From the NCBI GenBank assembly GCA_023362775.1, contig JALMGJ010000003.1, forward strand, positions 53,855,416 through 53,919,415: a stretch of DNA of 64,000 bases, given 5' to 3'. Positions 34,673-47,771 of the stretch are shown here, in pieces. The notes beneath the pieces are model-generated. The model had not been told where the DNA came from and did not search any database. It saw only the letters and a list, made by a program, of their open reading frames with translations. Every line of letters starts with the position of its first letter. Position 1 is the first letter of the stretch. The translations under genes and the position numbers were made by a program. Source of the DNA: Charina bottae (taxonomy: Eukaryota > Chordata > Lepidosauria > Squamata > Charinaidae).

Positions 34673-36475
34673 TAACACTTTTCCAAGGCCTTGCATAAAT
34701 AGCCCTGTTCTTGTTTTCCTTTCATCTCATCTTTTTAATGAATTATTTTTAATCTATTTTTAATTTATTTGATTATATTTTATAGATGTCTAAGAAGCAG
34801 TATAGAAACATGGTAAAATTGTAGTTTAGACTCTCCCTGTTAAGCAAAAATTAGATTAAGTTGCTATGCTAGTGGGGTTTATAAGTGTGGAAGGCAATTC
34901 TTTTGCACTGATTTCTCAGCAGATCCACTTTTGAGGCTACATGAAAGCAAACATACTTGCACAATTCAATGAGCAGGACTACTATAGCAATAGATTCTGT
35001 TCCGAGATAAAAGCTAGATGAAATTGGGCTTTGAGCTAGGTTTATTGTATCTCCTCATTTCCCTGTCTGCTAAAGCTATCATATCTGGGTGGGAAAAGAA
35101 ATCTGGAGGACCTCTAGATGTCAGCAAAGACTTTTCTGGATTTCTTTTCTGCTATCTAATGGTCATCTGGAGCTTTGAAGTTCAGGTATAGTAACCCTAC
35201 TCTGCCCCTTCCTGCAAGCCTGTTTGTTATTTTTATTTTTATATATTTGCTAATTTTTTTCTCTTCCCCATTCTAACTTGGACACATACCAAAAGTGATT
35301 TCTCACACTCCAACTCAATTTGCCTTTTTTTGATTCAGTAGAGTTAATGTCAAAATACATTAAATGCTAGGAATCTGTGTGTGTGTGTCTGCCCCACTAG
35401 AGTATTTCCATAGAGAGAATTAAATTAATGGAAATAGAGATTTTATGGTGTAATGACCTCATTAACATATTCTGGGAACATTGCTTGGTATATCATTATT
35501 CAGCATAGTTGTACCACTGGGAGCCTAAACTGTCATAGCTGCAAGGTTTTTCTATCACACTGATTTTTTTTATTCCTTTGGCTCAGCCTATGTTATTCTT
35601 ATTCTGTCCATTGATTCACAAACTGACCATAAGAATAGATGGTAGAAGGAGCTTCTGCTGTTTCAGATATGTATTGCCAGGACATGCTCATCCCCTGGCC
35701 ATTTATTTGCTTCAGAATTTGAAATCTAACATGTTCTGCTTCTTTTTTAAAGTAAGACTTAAATATTGGCATATGTAATTTTGTATACATATTTCCCTAA
35801 ACCGGATGTGAGACAGCTAGCAGTTTTTTTTCTTAAGTGATTATATACCTGTATCCATTTTAAGAATGTAAGAGTCCAATATTCTATTTTAATATCATGC
35901 AGTACTGGTATCTATATTTCATTAATTTTATTCAAATGAAATTATGAAAGGGAGATTTTAAGAATGGTATTTTCATTAACGCTCAACTTTCTTTGTCTTT
36001 TAGATTGTTTTCCGTATATTTTCCAGTGCCTAGCAAAAACTGATCTAGCTATCACTCGAATATTCAGGAAAAAAATGAAAATCCATTCATATTTAATACA
36101 TAAAAGATGTATTATGTATGTAATAAATATGCCTAACATTCCATTGACTTTACAGAAATTATATTCTGGTATATTCTGGTATAGTTGAATTTTATTCATT
36201 TCAAAATAAGGGAACAGATTCCCTTATTTCCAAATAGCAGTACTAGCTATCATATCTATTATTTTCAACTGTGTCAAATTAAATAACTGTAAGTGGTCAC
36301 TTTAAAACAAACTGGAACAAAGAAAAAAATAGAAGTATTTAGCACAGAATTTCCAGAATTTCATCTGTTGCTGAGTATCATCAGGCTGTCTCATACAACC
36401 AGATAAATTTTTGGCCACACATACCTCAAACTGTATTAAAGGGAGGAATTATTGATTTTATGAAAGTTAGTCATA

Positions 36476-36710
36476 GGAGAGCCAGCTTGGTGTAGTGGTT
36501 AAGGCATCAGGCTAGAAACTGGGGGACTGTGAGTTCTAGTCCCACCTTAGGCACAAAGCCAGCTGGGTGACCTTGGACTAGCCACTCTCTCTCAGCCCTA
36601 GGAAGCAGGCAATGACAAACCACTTCCAAAATTGCCAAGAAAATTGCAGGGACTGGTCCAGGCAGTTGCCAGAAGTCAACACTGACTTGAAGGCACCAAA
36701 CAAAAAAAAG
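36476..36710 (+). mobile_element. Sauria-type tRNA-derived SINE
   Basis: The head is ggagagccagcttggtgtag, the tail module is ggcaatgacaaaccacttcc and the end is ctgacttgaaggcacc plus an A-run. A short repeat, gtcat, flanks it. Confidence 0.87.
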
Positions 36711-36993
36711 GTCATTCTTTGCATTGCAATTCTATTTGTGCTTATGTGAAAAGCAGTTGTAGGATAATACTGTCAATATATTTATGTGCTCACAAAATTC
36801 CTTTATTTGAAAATGCTGAGAAAAGAAGTACAACCTGGGAATTAACACTTTCTCATCTTCAAGTGGGACTGCCACCAAAGCAAATTTCCTGGGCCCAGTT
36901 TGCCCAACTTTTCCTGAGGTACCAGGGATTTTGAGTAGAGATGGCTTCCTAAAACCAGGAGATAGAGCCAGAACAAAAACTAACTCTGATTTG

Positions 36994-37165
36994 TTGTGGG
37001 TTTTCCGGGCTGTGTGGCCGTGTTCTGGCAGTTTTTGGTTCCTAACGTTTCGCCAGTAGCTGCGGCTGGCATCTTCAGAGGACAGGAGCACAGCTAGAAG
37101 ATTCTCTCTGTGCCCAGGCTACTGGCGAAACGTTAGGAACCAAAACTGCCAGAACACGGCCACAT
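36994..37165. mobile_element. Inverted pair of a third hammerhead-bearing element
   Basis: A minus-strand copy (36994-37084) and a plus-strand copy (about 37116-37165) of the same sequence face each other. Shared words are actggcgaaacgttagg, aactgccagaacacgg and ccaca. On the minus strand the first copy reads ctgaaga, then the hairpin gccag...ctggc, then gaaacgtt, which is the hammerhead order. The second copy has the gaaacgtt half but lacks ctgaaga. This resembles the widespread amniote repeats with hammerhead-like cores, probably of Penelope origin. Confidence 0.75.
37036..37084 (-). ncRNA. Hammerhead-ribozyme-like motif, third subfamily
   Basis: On the minus strand the sequence gives ctgaaga, an extra t, a helix II hairpin closed by gccag/ctggc, gaaa and cgtt. 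The one-base insertion at the core/helix II junction is the same oddity as in the other two subfamilies. Confidence 0.55.
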
Positions 37166-38043
37166 GTTCAAATTACACAAATTACAGTTTGGAAACATTG
37201 TTTTAAATTCTCTGGGAATTGCATGAAAGATTTTTGGAGGCCTAATGGCTCCGTTTATGTAATTCTTTGTTGGTCTATAATGCACTTGCCATCTCCATTT
37301 CTTGGTGTATCAAAATCACTTCCAGAAAAGCTGTGGAAGAGAGATTCCTTAGTGACACTTCACCAGGCAGTACTCAGGTCCCACATTCATATTTGTCAAC
37401 CATGACTTTTGCTTAGTCATTTTCAAAAGAGTATTTCAGAAATCCTGTGAGATTCAAAATGGTTCCAAGGAAGCTATTCTTAGATGTTACACTAACCATT
37501 TTAGGAATAAGACTTCCTGCCACAATGCATATTTCTAAGGCATGTTCTCATTATGTGAAATGGTTAGCAACTCCCAACACAACCTACTTTTATGCAAATA
37601 TGTGAGCTAATAGACTATCACAACCTCATTTGTTTCTGGGGAAGCTACCAAGCTAATTGGACTTGTAAAATTACCAATAAAGCTGACAGGTCTCCTCTGA
37701 GCTGGAGAATAACTGGAAACAAATTCCTCCATTTTCAGAACAATTACTGTACAAATGGAAAATAACACTCAAAATGCTAATTGATCATGATACTGAATGT
37801 CTTAGTCTGAGGGCACAAAAGTTTAAATGTCCTAATAAATCAGCTTGTGAGTAGGAAATTGGAAAGTTTATTTGAACTAGATTTGTCCTCTGTGGAAGAC
37901 CTAGGATTTTGCAAGTTCTGAATGTACTTCCATGTAATAATGTACTGTACAACCATATATTTTTGTTATTTGTTCAGTGAAAAGAATGTTACCTTTATTA
38001 ACTCTCCTAAAATTATCGTGGCTTATATATGAATGGGTTAGGT

Positions 38044-38363
38044 CAGAGCTTTCCAAACTTTTCATGTTGGTGACACACTTTTTAGACATGCATCATTTCG
38101 CGACACACTCTTACAGCAGGGCACAAGGCAGGCACTAGGACCTGCGCGGAATCACAGCAGGTTTGGAGGCAGGAAGGCACAAGGCAGGCACTAGGACCTA
38201 TGCGTAATCCTGGCAGGGCAGGTTTGGAGGCAGGAAGGCACAAGGCAGGCACTAGGACCTGCATGGAATCCTGGCAGGGCTCGGAGGCAGCAGCAGCCGC
38301 GACACACCCAGACACTGCAGACAACACACTAACGTGTCCCGACACACAGTTTGGAAAGCTCTG
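38044..38363. mobile_element. hAT-type MITE (family 1), three minisatellite units
   Basis: The perfect 8-bp duplication ggttaggt is at 38036-38043 and 38364-38371. The terminal repeats are cagagctttccaaact. The interior has three units of the ~55-bp repeat containing ggcaggcactaggacctg. Confidence 0.93.
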
Positions 38364-40159
38364 GGTTAGGTGCTTGATTTATTCACTGGTTAAATGGATT
38401 ATACTTAAGAAAATGAACAACAAATATAAGTGGTTTATGGGATCTTATAATACTCAACTGTTAAAACTTTGTCACTCTGAAAACACCAAATTTCTAGACC
38501 TAAATAGAAGTACAGATTAGTTCATTCATCATGCTAAGCCAGTTTGCTAACCCTGAGTTACTGAATAGATCTCAATTATCTGTGTTTGCACAGCCTGCTA
38601 AACCATAAACCATAACTTAGAAACCACAAGTAATGGATTCACACAATCTGAGAAACCAAAAGCAGACAAACTACTGTACATGAGTTCTTAGCCATTCCCA
38701 CCCCCAATGGTAGATTTAGGGATGGGGTCAGTGCTTGAAAGAGTTGTCAGTTTGTAAAGCAAACTTGTTTTGTTTGTTTTATTTGCTTTCTTGGAGGGGG
38801 CCCTATTAGGACTGTGGTGCATATAAGGATATAATGCTGAAAACTGCTTTTAAGGCTAAATTAAGTTTTTTCCAGTCTATAATCAATATATCCAGAATTC
38901 TATCCAGAATTCTCCTAATTTCTTTTGAGAAGTTGGTACATTTTAATACAGTTTCTGCATTTGCAATATAATAATTATTATTTCTTGGATCTAGGAAGTT
39001 GATATAAACACCTAAAATCAATGTGTTTTCACTTGTTTACAAAATACTTACAAAAATACAAGGAGATAGCATATGCCGAAGCCAGCATGTCTTGATTATG
39101 ATCGTTTAATGTTACATTTATTCATCATTTGAGATGGCTTTTGATGTGCATGCATGTAGCCAAAGAGGAGATGAAGAAGAACTGTGATTTTAATTTGTAT
39201 CATCTGCTGCTAAAGGTTCATTTTTACACATATATGTGCAATTCTCTGATATGCATATTTGGCAAATCTCAAAAGAGAAATAAAAGGTATACAAGCAGAT
39301 AGAAGGGTGTGGATGAGCTAAAAAAATACTTATCAAATGCCCAGATAAAAGGATATAAATTCACAGTTGATATATATAAATTGAATTAGTTCTGCTAAAA
39401 AAAGTTATATTTATGTGAAGTTCGCCAATTGATTTGTAATCCATTCAAACAGTTGTAGTAAAACCAATTTCCTCTGTGCAACTTGGAGTGCTCCATTATT
39501 GGTGTTACAATTACTGCATCTTTCACATTTATCAAAACGCTTTGAACTTTTCAGGAAAGTTTAGATCCATGCCACTGTAAATTACTAGCTAATAAGGGAA
39601 TGGGGAACCAATATGTTTTTTTGTGGAGCCATTAAGCAAGATGAATTTGTCAGCAGTATTTTACCAAGAGACAATTAAAAACAGGACATTTGTCTGACTG
39701 CCAGAAAATATTAGTTCAGTAATCATGGGGCACTTATAAACTTGCAGATATTTAGAAGTTCTGAAATCTTAGGAGTACTGGCAATTTGGAATTGGTGCCA
39801 AAATACCAGCAGAGAAGTATAGTAATTATGTCTTAAGCTTCTTACATTATACTTTGGAAGCAATTCATATAGGTTTGTGAGTTCCAGGCTACCTCTTCTA
39901 CTGGAGCTTTGTTATGGACCTGAGAAGGTGAAGTACCTTCACAGAAGCTCTTAACGCAAGTTTTTAATCTCCAAAATTCGTTTTAAATGGGTGCATAAGA
40001 AGATTCCAAGAAATTTCAGATTTCCCCTTTAAAAGCATAGGAAACCTATCACAGAAGAACTGTACTACCTCAACCATTTAGTGTACAAGGGGAACATATA
40101 TTAAGAGAAAGGTGCATGATCTGTCTTGAAAGTGAACTTTATCTCTTGACCATACAACC

Positions 40160-40292
40160 CAGACTTTTTCAATCTGTTATTCTTCAGATGTGTTGGACTA
40201 CAACCCAATTATCCCCAAGTACCATGGTTGATTGTGGATGACAGAGGTTGTAATCCAACACATCTGGAAGGCACCAGGTCAGGAAAAGTCTG
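40160..40292. mobile_element. Palindromic hAT-like MITE (family 4)
   Basis: The arms contain cagatgtgttggactacaac and the complement gttgtaatccaacacatctg. The ends are cagactttttc/gaaaagtctg. The flanks atacaacc/atacaaat agree at six of eight. Confidence 0.8.
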
Positions 40293-41513
40293 ATACAAAT
40301 CCATTCAGAATTAAAAATCATTCAGAATTAATGCTTTGTAAGATTTTGGTTAAATAAGATGCCAAATATACTTGCAAGTAAAATTCTTTGAAGCAGCCAG
40401 GGGAAATAAAATTCTTGGCTGTTTTCAAAAGCATATAGTTTGATGCACTCTTTGTTTGGCTGTAAAATGGATCCTGTAGGACAGGGAGAATTATTTATAT
40501 CAAAATGAGTATAGGGAACAGGCTAGGGAACTCCCACTGCCTTACCTTTTGGAGTGGGCAGCCATAATAAATGTAATAAAAAATAAATAATAAATAAATA
40601 AATACTCCTTTGCTTTAGTCACTTCCTGCTGACTTATCAGTATTGGAGACAAGGCAACTGAATGTAGCATAAAATGGAAATGGTATGGATTTTGCTTGTT
40701 CGATCCTGATGCTCCTTTTAGTATAAAAGGTTAAGCGTTGTCCCCTTTTCTTTAGCCTAATTAATTAAAGACACACTGGCTTACTCTGGTTTTTAATCTT
40801 CAATTTCATATATGGTTGAACTAGGAATGGTACTTTAGGAGAGTCTGCACACACTTAGCTACCAGACAGAAGGAATGCCATCAAAGATAGATTGCATCAA
40901 ATTAGATAACCCCATACCACAACATTAAAAATAAGTGTTATTGACACAGTTACTCCCAGATCATGTATTTAATACTTTTCCATTTCTGTCACATTCCAAA
41001 TTACAATTTGGGAATACATTTTGGAGAGCTCTGGGTACCATATTAAGATTTTTACAGACTGCATCTTGAGGGCTTCAGGTTGTAGATCTCTGTATAATAA
41101 TAATGCATTTCTCGGAATCACCTCCTCCCATTCTGATTCCTGTCATCCTTTTGCAAATTATCCTACACATGGTAATCCATGTTGTTTATTATGGCATAGG
41201 GCACAAGCAGCAATGGGAACTTTAGCTGTTGCTTTTAAAATAACTCCCTGCAAACATCTCTCTGGATTATTTTCCATTTCATTTGGGGTTATTTGTAAAA
41301 CAATTGGTTTCAGTAGTTTCAAAGTTAATTTTTCCCCTTAATAAAAAAGAAATTGCATATAATTAAGCTTATTTTGTGGGAACTATTTAGTGGGGGGATA
41401 GAGTTCCTGGAAATTTTCATTTGAGTTGCTACAGACTAGTGTAACTATAAATCTGGCAAGCAGACATGGCAGGAAGGGTAAAATGATCTTTACTTGATAT
41501 TAATGCTGTAGAG

Positions 41514-41950
41514 CAGAGCTTTCCAAACTTTTCGTGTTGGTGACACACTTTTTAGACACACATCATTTCGCAACACAGTCTTACAGCAGGGCACAAGGCA
41601 GGCACTAGGACCTGTGTGGAATCACAGCAGGTTTGGAGGCAGCAAGGCACAAGGCAGGCACTAGGACCTGCGTGGAATCCTGGCAGGGCAGGTTTGGAGG
41701 CAGCAAGGCACAAGGCAGACATTAGGACCTGTGCAGAATCACAGCAGGTTTGGAAGCAGCAGGGCACAAGGCAGGCACTAGGACCTGCGCGGAATCATGG
41801 CAGGGCAGGTTTGGAGGCAGCAAGGCACAAGGCAGGCACTAGGGCCTGCGTGGAATCCTGGCAGGGCTCGGAGGCAGCAGCAGCCGCGACACACCCAGAC
41901 ACTGCAGACGACACACTAATGAGTCCTGACACACAGTTTGGAAAGCTCTG
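41514..41950. mobile_element. hAT-type MITE (family 1), five minisatellite units
   Basis: The duplication is ctgtagag/ctgtagat. This is the longest copy, owing to about five internal units of the same minisatellite. The open frames on both strands come from the repeat. Confidence 0.92.
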
Positions 41951-42381
41951 CTGTAGATGCTCTGAACTGACAGTGGCTGTCAAGGACAGTATGCTGAATG
42001 ATGGAATTCAGAGACAGTTACACCCTTCAGGTTAGGAGAACAAAGAAGTAATTGTTTCGGTTGGGTTAAAGATGGGAAGTAGAGAAAAGGAATCAATAGC
42101 TTGACCCTGTGGAACCTTCCTTTGAATTCTTGTCATACAGTCTCTGACTCTGCATTAGCCATATTTAGCAACAACCATCTATAATTTGACTGTACAGTAA
42201 TAAAGAGTATACACATGTGCAAACATTGCACATGTTTTTCCAGGGTTGTAAGGAAAAGATATGTAAGAGCAGGATGATTTTTTTTAAAATATGAAATAAA
42301 ACATATTTTTAAAATATGAAATAAAAAAGTTGGTTAGGTAAGCTTGAGCTAACCCTCATCTGTTTCACTTTTATTCCAAAG

Positions 42382-42750
42382 TCTGTTCTTCGAGTGAATT
42401 CCAGTGCAGCAACAAGACCTGCATAGCCACCATCTTTGTCTGTGATGGTGATGATGACTGTGGTGATGGGAGTGATGAGAGGAGGTGCCCTCCCTTCACT
42501 TGCAACCCAAACGAGTTCCAGTGCAACAACAGCCTGTGCATCCCACAGATTTGGGTCTGTGACAGTCAGCCTGATTGTGAGGACCTCTCAGATGAGTCGA
42601 TGGAGAAGTGTGGATACAAACTCAAACCACCAGTCGTGAGCACCTGTGCAGCACATGAGTTCCAGTGTGGCAATGGAGAATGCATCCATTTGAATTGGAA
42701 ATGCGATGGAGATGAGGACTGCAAAGACAAGTCAGATGAGCAAGATTGTT
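42382..42750 (+). CDS. LRP8: LRP8 exon, LDL-receptor class A repeats 4-6
   Basis: This 369-bp exon (123 codons, phase 1 at both ends) encodes three LA modules in series: LA4 (CSSSEFQC to DERRC), LA5 (CNPNEFQC to SMEKC) and LA6 (CAAHEFQC to DEQDC). Each has six cysteines and an SDE acidic signature. Three LA repeats in one exon is the conserved arrangement of LDLR exon 4 and its VLDLR and LRP8 counterparts. The phrase [15 protein letters not shown] is characteristic of LRP8 LA4. A roughly ten-residue linker between LA5 and LA6 ([10 protein letters not shown]) matches the longer linker of this family. Possible N-glycosylation sequons are NKT in LA4 and NNS in LA5. The acceptor is attccaaag and the donor gtaagt. 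This exon is alternatively spliced in some mammals (known), which the sequence alone does not show here. Confidence 0.96.
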
Positions 42751-44462
42751 GTAAGTGTCCAAAATTTTGAACAGCATATGGGGAGGGGGCCTATCCATTG
42801 CATTTGATCCTGAGGTGATAGCCTTTGTATTCCAGTTCTGTGTGGGGTTACTCGAAAGAAAGTGGTCTTTGATGGGGTTATTCCCAAAGCTGCAGATTTT
42901 GCATATATCTTCTATCTTGGGAGAAGTTATGACTCAACCTCTGAGATGTCAGATCTGGTAGGTTAGGTCTTTGCTCCATCATGGTCTGTAAATCGCTCCA
43001 GATTATCAACAAGGTTATGTACTTGAAGTGCCTGACAATCAAGATTGTTCTTTAAAAACAAAATTAATCCTAAGTAGAACAGTGATATCTATTTTTTTTG
43101 GTTTAAATTAAGCATGTGCTAGTGACTAATATTGTATATTGATTCTATGTTGCATCTAGAACTGAGTAATTAATAACAGGTTCACTTGACTTGCTAATTG
43201 ATTCTAATTCATGTTTTCTATAAAAAGGTATGTCTAGTTTGTATTCCTGTCTATGCACCATTTTAAATTGTAAGGAAAAATGCTTGTACCTGCAGCTTGA
43301 GCAGCTTTGTGTGCCAAAAATTGAAGGTCCTCTTGTGCAAATATTCAAGTTATTAGGGGCCCTGAACTATTGAATATTGTATTTCTCTTCAGTTAGCACT
43401 GTGGTCTTTCACACATAGTGTTTTGGAATGTTTCATCCATGTTTTAGGTGCTAAGTAGCTTAAGCTAAGTAGCTTAAGCCCAAGGTCTAAGAGACAGACA
43501 GACAGAAATTGAGAAAATGTTTCACTAAAATATTTATAATTGCAACATGGAAATGAAATGAAATATTTATACAAACCTATGCATGAGCAGGGTGGCTGAA
43601 AAACAGCTGCCTGGTGGACAGTTTTTGCTTGAGGACTGAATCTTTTTAATTTCCCAAGAAAGCCTTGTGCAATTTAGTTATAAAATTATTGAGAATTAGT
43701 AAAAATCATATAAATCAGGCAGATACATATATTAGGTTGTCAGATACAGAAGTAAGATCTTGTTCACCAATTTAGAATTTATCTCCTGGATTACTGTTTT
43801 TTGTTTGATTTTTGTTTTTACCCCTTTATGGATTACTCTTGCTAATTCTAATCTTCCCTTCTGTTTTATTTTTCTCTTCTTTTTTTTCGAATGGCCTTGG
43901 GCTTGCATCTAGAGGTAGAAGTGAACGCTCTAAGAATTTCTTCTTCTTCTCTTTTCTTTTTGATTCAATTTTCAGAAGTAATAGATATACAAGCTAATGA
44001 CTTATCCAACATGTGGCATTTTGACAGCCTCCCGGAACTAACTCTGTTCAGAGTAAATTTTGACATAGGCCCAGGAACTCGCTATATGCTTGCGAGTTCC
44101 TTTCCTTCTCTTGCATGATTTATTTCAGTTCATGCTGATTTACTGAAGCATGGTTTTCAGTGACATTTAGCTGGAAAACTGTTTGAGCTCGTCATAGGTT
44201 CAGGAAGATTAAAGCACAGTTTGATCTGAGTTTGGTATTTTGTTTTGTAAAGAATACTCAAACCAGACTTTCCAAGTTCAGGCATCATGGGAAATAGTGG
44301 TTCAACTAACCAGAAAGTATTGAATTGACATGTGGGAAAGAGGGAAGGAGGATTGGAGTGCTAGGGACCTAGTTCATTCTTAGTCCAACAAACAGGTCCT
44401 GAACAGCCATATCTAAGCTAGATCACAATTGTTTGTTTGCAGAGTGATATCTACTAATGCAT

Positions 44463-44922
44463 AGTTAAAGCATAGTTAAAGCAATGGTATTCCCAGTAGT
44501 AACCTATGGCTGCAAGAGCTGGACCATACGGAAGGCTGAGCGAAGGAAGATAGATGCTTTTCAACTGTGGTGTTGGGGGAAAATTCTGAGAGTGCCTTGG
44601 ACTGCAAGAAGATCAAACCAGTCCATACTCCAGGAAATCAAGCCAGACTGCTCACTTGAGGGAATGATATTAAAGGCAAAACTGAAGTACTTTGGCCACA
44701 TAGTGAGAAGACAGGATACCCTGGAGAAGATGTTGATGCTAGGGAAAGTGGAAAGCAAAAGGAAGAGGGGCCGACCAAGGACAAGATGGATGGATGATAT
44801 TCTGGAGGTGACGGACTCAACCGTGGGGGAGCTGGGGATGGCGACGGCCGACAGGAAGCTCTGGTGTGGGCTGGTCCATGAAGTCACGAAGAGTCAGAAG
44901 CGACTGAACGAATAAACAACAA
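44463..44922 (+). mobile_element. RTE/BovB-type LINE 3' fragment, TSD-flanked
   Basis: This is a 5'-truncated copy of the same lineage as 15769-16419 (VTYGCKSWTIRKAERRK, LKYFGHIVRRQD, ending KRLNE and gaataaacaacaa). A perfect 14-bp duplication, atctactaatgcat, is present at 44449-44462 and 44923-44936. The terminal frame is open, so the insertion is probably fairly recent (inference). Confidence 0.94.
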
Positions 44923-45858
44923 ATCTACTAATGCATTCCTAAGCAAACAGTGATCATGATCTCTTTTGGGTACAGAACTTAAGATAATCAACTTTCCACT
45001 GTTTGCACTTGTCTCCATACTGTAGTCTCATATATAAAGGAAAGGTGTCCTTAATTTAAAATATTAAATTATATGCTGTTTTAAGGCCAGCATCTGTCAA
45101 TTGTTGTCAAAAGTTATTTTTGAGGGATGAAACAACATAAGGGCTACATTTTAGTGCTGACAACAAATGAAAATGCTTTGGCAAATGAACAAAGACAGAG
45201 AACAGCAGATGAACAAAGAAATAAATAGAACATGTGTTTAAAAAAACATAACTAATGGCTGATATGTCTTGATTTATGCTTGCATGCATGTATGTGTGTG
45301 TGTTTATATTTTATATTTATTTAGTGTATATTTATTTAAACCTTTTAAGTGGACCTCAGTAGGTAGATAATTGGCAGATAAATAGTTCTACTTTCAATTC
45401 CTGGTATCTCCTGTTGAAGGATCTAAAGAGATTCTAGAAAGACTCAGGATAAGGCAACCCATTATATAATTTAAAGTATCTTTAGGAATACCTTTGTATT
45501 ACTGAAATATGAAAACAAATCTGATATAAAACATGCTTCGGCTATTCACATACTTTGAGAAACAAAATTTGCTGAATAATCAGTAATAATGTAGTTAGGG
45601 AAGCAAAAGATTATCACAGGCAACACAAGACTTGCAGAGAATCAGATTTGCTCGATGAACACAGCAGATCTCTAACCCTTCCCAGGTATATTCCTAACTG
45701 TTTCCATCTGTGCTACAAACTCCCCTGTGAACCTTAGGACTGGGTACTCCAGATGTTTCTATATGTGTATAGTACTGATGTAGTAAGCAGTTTAGTGGTT
45801 GGGTTCTATAAAGCTATTAGGAATCAAGCTTGACTCAAAGGAGACTTTATAAGCACTT

Positions 45859-46238
45859 TTTCTGTTGTTCAGTCGTTTAGTCGTGTCCAGCTCTTCGTGA
45901 CCCCATGGACCATAGCACGCCAGGCCTTCCTGTCCTCCACTGTCTCTCGGAGTTTACTCAAATTCATGTTTGTTACATCGGTGATGCTATCTAACCATCT
46001 CATCCTCTGCCGTCCCCTTCTCCTTTTGCCTTCAGTCTTTCCCAGCATCAGGATCTTTTCCAGTGAGTCCTCTCTTCGCATTAGGTGGCCAAAGTATTTG
46101 AGCTTCAGCTTCAGCATCTGTCCTTCCAATGAACAGTCAGGGTTGATTTCCTTTAGGATTGACTGATTTGACCTCCTTGCAGTCCAAGGGACTCTCAAGA
46201 GTCTTCTCCAGCACCACAGTTCGAAAGCATCAATTCTT
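45859..46238 (-). mobile_element. BovB LINE 3' fragment, ruminant-like lineage
   Basis: On the minus strand this encodes ARRSNQSILKEINPDCSLEG, LKLKYFGHLMRREDSLEK, GRQRMRWLDSITD, KAWRAMVHGVTKSWTRLND. The wording GHLMRR-DSLEK-LMLGK and HGVTKS-TRL-D is that of classical BovB, as found in ruminants and squamates. It clearly differs from the two plus-strand fragments (KRLNE lineage). The terminal part reads gttcagtcg and ccccatggacc on the + strand. Confidence 0.9.
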
Positions 46239-46978
46239 GTAGATAATAGGGCATGATGACGAGGACTTGACTTTTGCTTATTGTGACGTTATAAGCAAAG
46301 ACCTACCTTGCAGTGTCCCATCCGTCCATGTTTTCAACCTATGTGTATATTGTGTTTCCAACTTTATCTTCTGTATTCATATTTCATATTCTAGTATGGT
46401 ATCAAATACACTTTGACTCTGTTTCAGTGTGCAGCTACTAAGCAGAGGCCTTACCTCTAATGTTAATGGCGTTCCATAAACCAGCCAAACGGCTTGCTAA
46501 TGTTATGTTAAAAGGCTCTCATGGATAAGTAAAGCCAAGTCTGGTTCCATGAATTCCAAGGATGCATTTTCTAATTATTTGAACTGCTTATTTTTCATTA
46601 AATGAGCTCAATCTCATGAACGTTAATGAAGTTACAATGATTTAAATTGAAGTGGGCTATGACTTGGCAGTTGATATTCCATCTGAAACCCAAGGATAAA
46701 AGAGCAATTCCTGAATTTACCATTCAGAACAATGTCTAGTTTAGTGCTTCTTGTTGCATTTCACTAACTCCAAAAAAAGCTCCCTGTGGGAGACATGCAG
46801 AAGGTTCTTTCTCAGAGGTGTTGACATGCTGCATAAAATGAAAGCCTTGCTGCACTTTTCACAGCTGCTTTTTAACTTGCACTGTGATCTGTGAATAGAC
46901 TTCTATATGTTTGCTCTTTGGGGAGGATTGGAATTGGATTAGGAACCCTATACAATATCTATAAAATATATAATATAT

Positions 46979-47032
46979 AATGTGTATGTGTGTATGTGTG
47001 TATGTATGTATGTGTGTGTGTGTGTATGTGTG

Positions 47033-47079
<47 letters not shown>

Positions 47080-47108
47080 GTATGTGTGTGTGTGTGTGTG
47101 TGTATGCA

Positions 47109-47155
<47 letters not shown>

Positions 47156-47240
47156 TATATATATACACTATATATATACACTATATATATATATATAGTA
47201 TATATATATACACTATATATATACACTATATATATATAGC
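46979..47240. repeat. Compound TG/TATG/TA microsatellite
   Basis: A TG- and TATG-rich stretch passes into a pure TA run and then repeated atatacact units. The open frames made only of Y, I, V, C, H and T are artefacts of it. Confidence 0.95.
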
Positions 47241-47771
47241 ATTGTGCAGATACTCTGTTTGCCAAAGCATGGCTCACTGTAGTGATTTTGAATGCCTGTA
47301 GTTTGCAGTCTGAATAATGAATTGTATTTACTGTATACCATAAACACACGTTTATCATGCCTCTGTACTTGCTGGGTACATGCTGGTCTCCTCTTCTTGT
47401 GTCCATGATGAAGAGCCATAATTTCCGATCCTCGTGACAGTGAAATTGCTGAGGAGATTCTCCCACAATCTTCTTGGATCATATGAATTAGTGTCTGGGT
47501 CATATTGCTTCAGCTACTCTATGGCAGTGATTTTCTGTCATTTAAAACAAGGATGCTGTACTCCAAAGGGAAAACACTCAAAGAAATGCTTTCAGAGAAG
47601 TTTCTTCACTGTGATTCTGCAGCTGTTGTAGACATTGGCACTCCGCTTTGAATAGTTTTGTGCTTTCTAAAAATGCTTTAGGCAGGTTTAAAAATTGTTA
47701 GAAAGTAGCAATATAGGTAGGTTAACAATAGCCATTTATTGTTCAGGAGTGGGATACAGAGATTAAATAAA

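Larger units (their letters stand above)
23897..42381 (+). other. LRP8: LRP8 intron between LA3 and LA4-6
   Basis: This is an 18,485-bp intron bounded by gtaagt and attccaaag. It carries SINEs at 24780, 29895, 33632, 34557 and 36476, hAT MITEs at 25673, 38044, 40160 and 41514, CR1 fragments at 32481 and 34110, an inverted Penelope insertion at 31112 and a hammerhead-like inverted pair at 36994. I see nothing recognisable in about 25100-25660, 25925-29890 (apart from unexplained minus-strand open frames), 34680-36470, 37170-38030, 38372-40150 and 40310-41500. Confidence 0.85.

Noticed and set aside
46859..47301. Open frames rich in Y, I, V, C, H and T
   Set aside because: They are translations of the TG/TATG/TA microsatellite.
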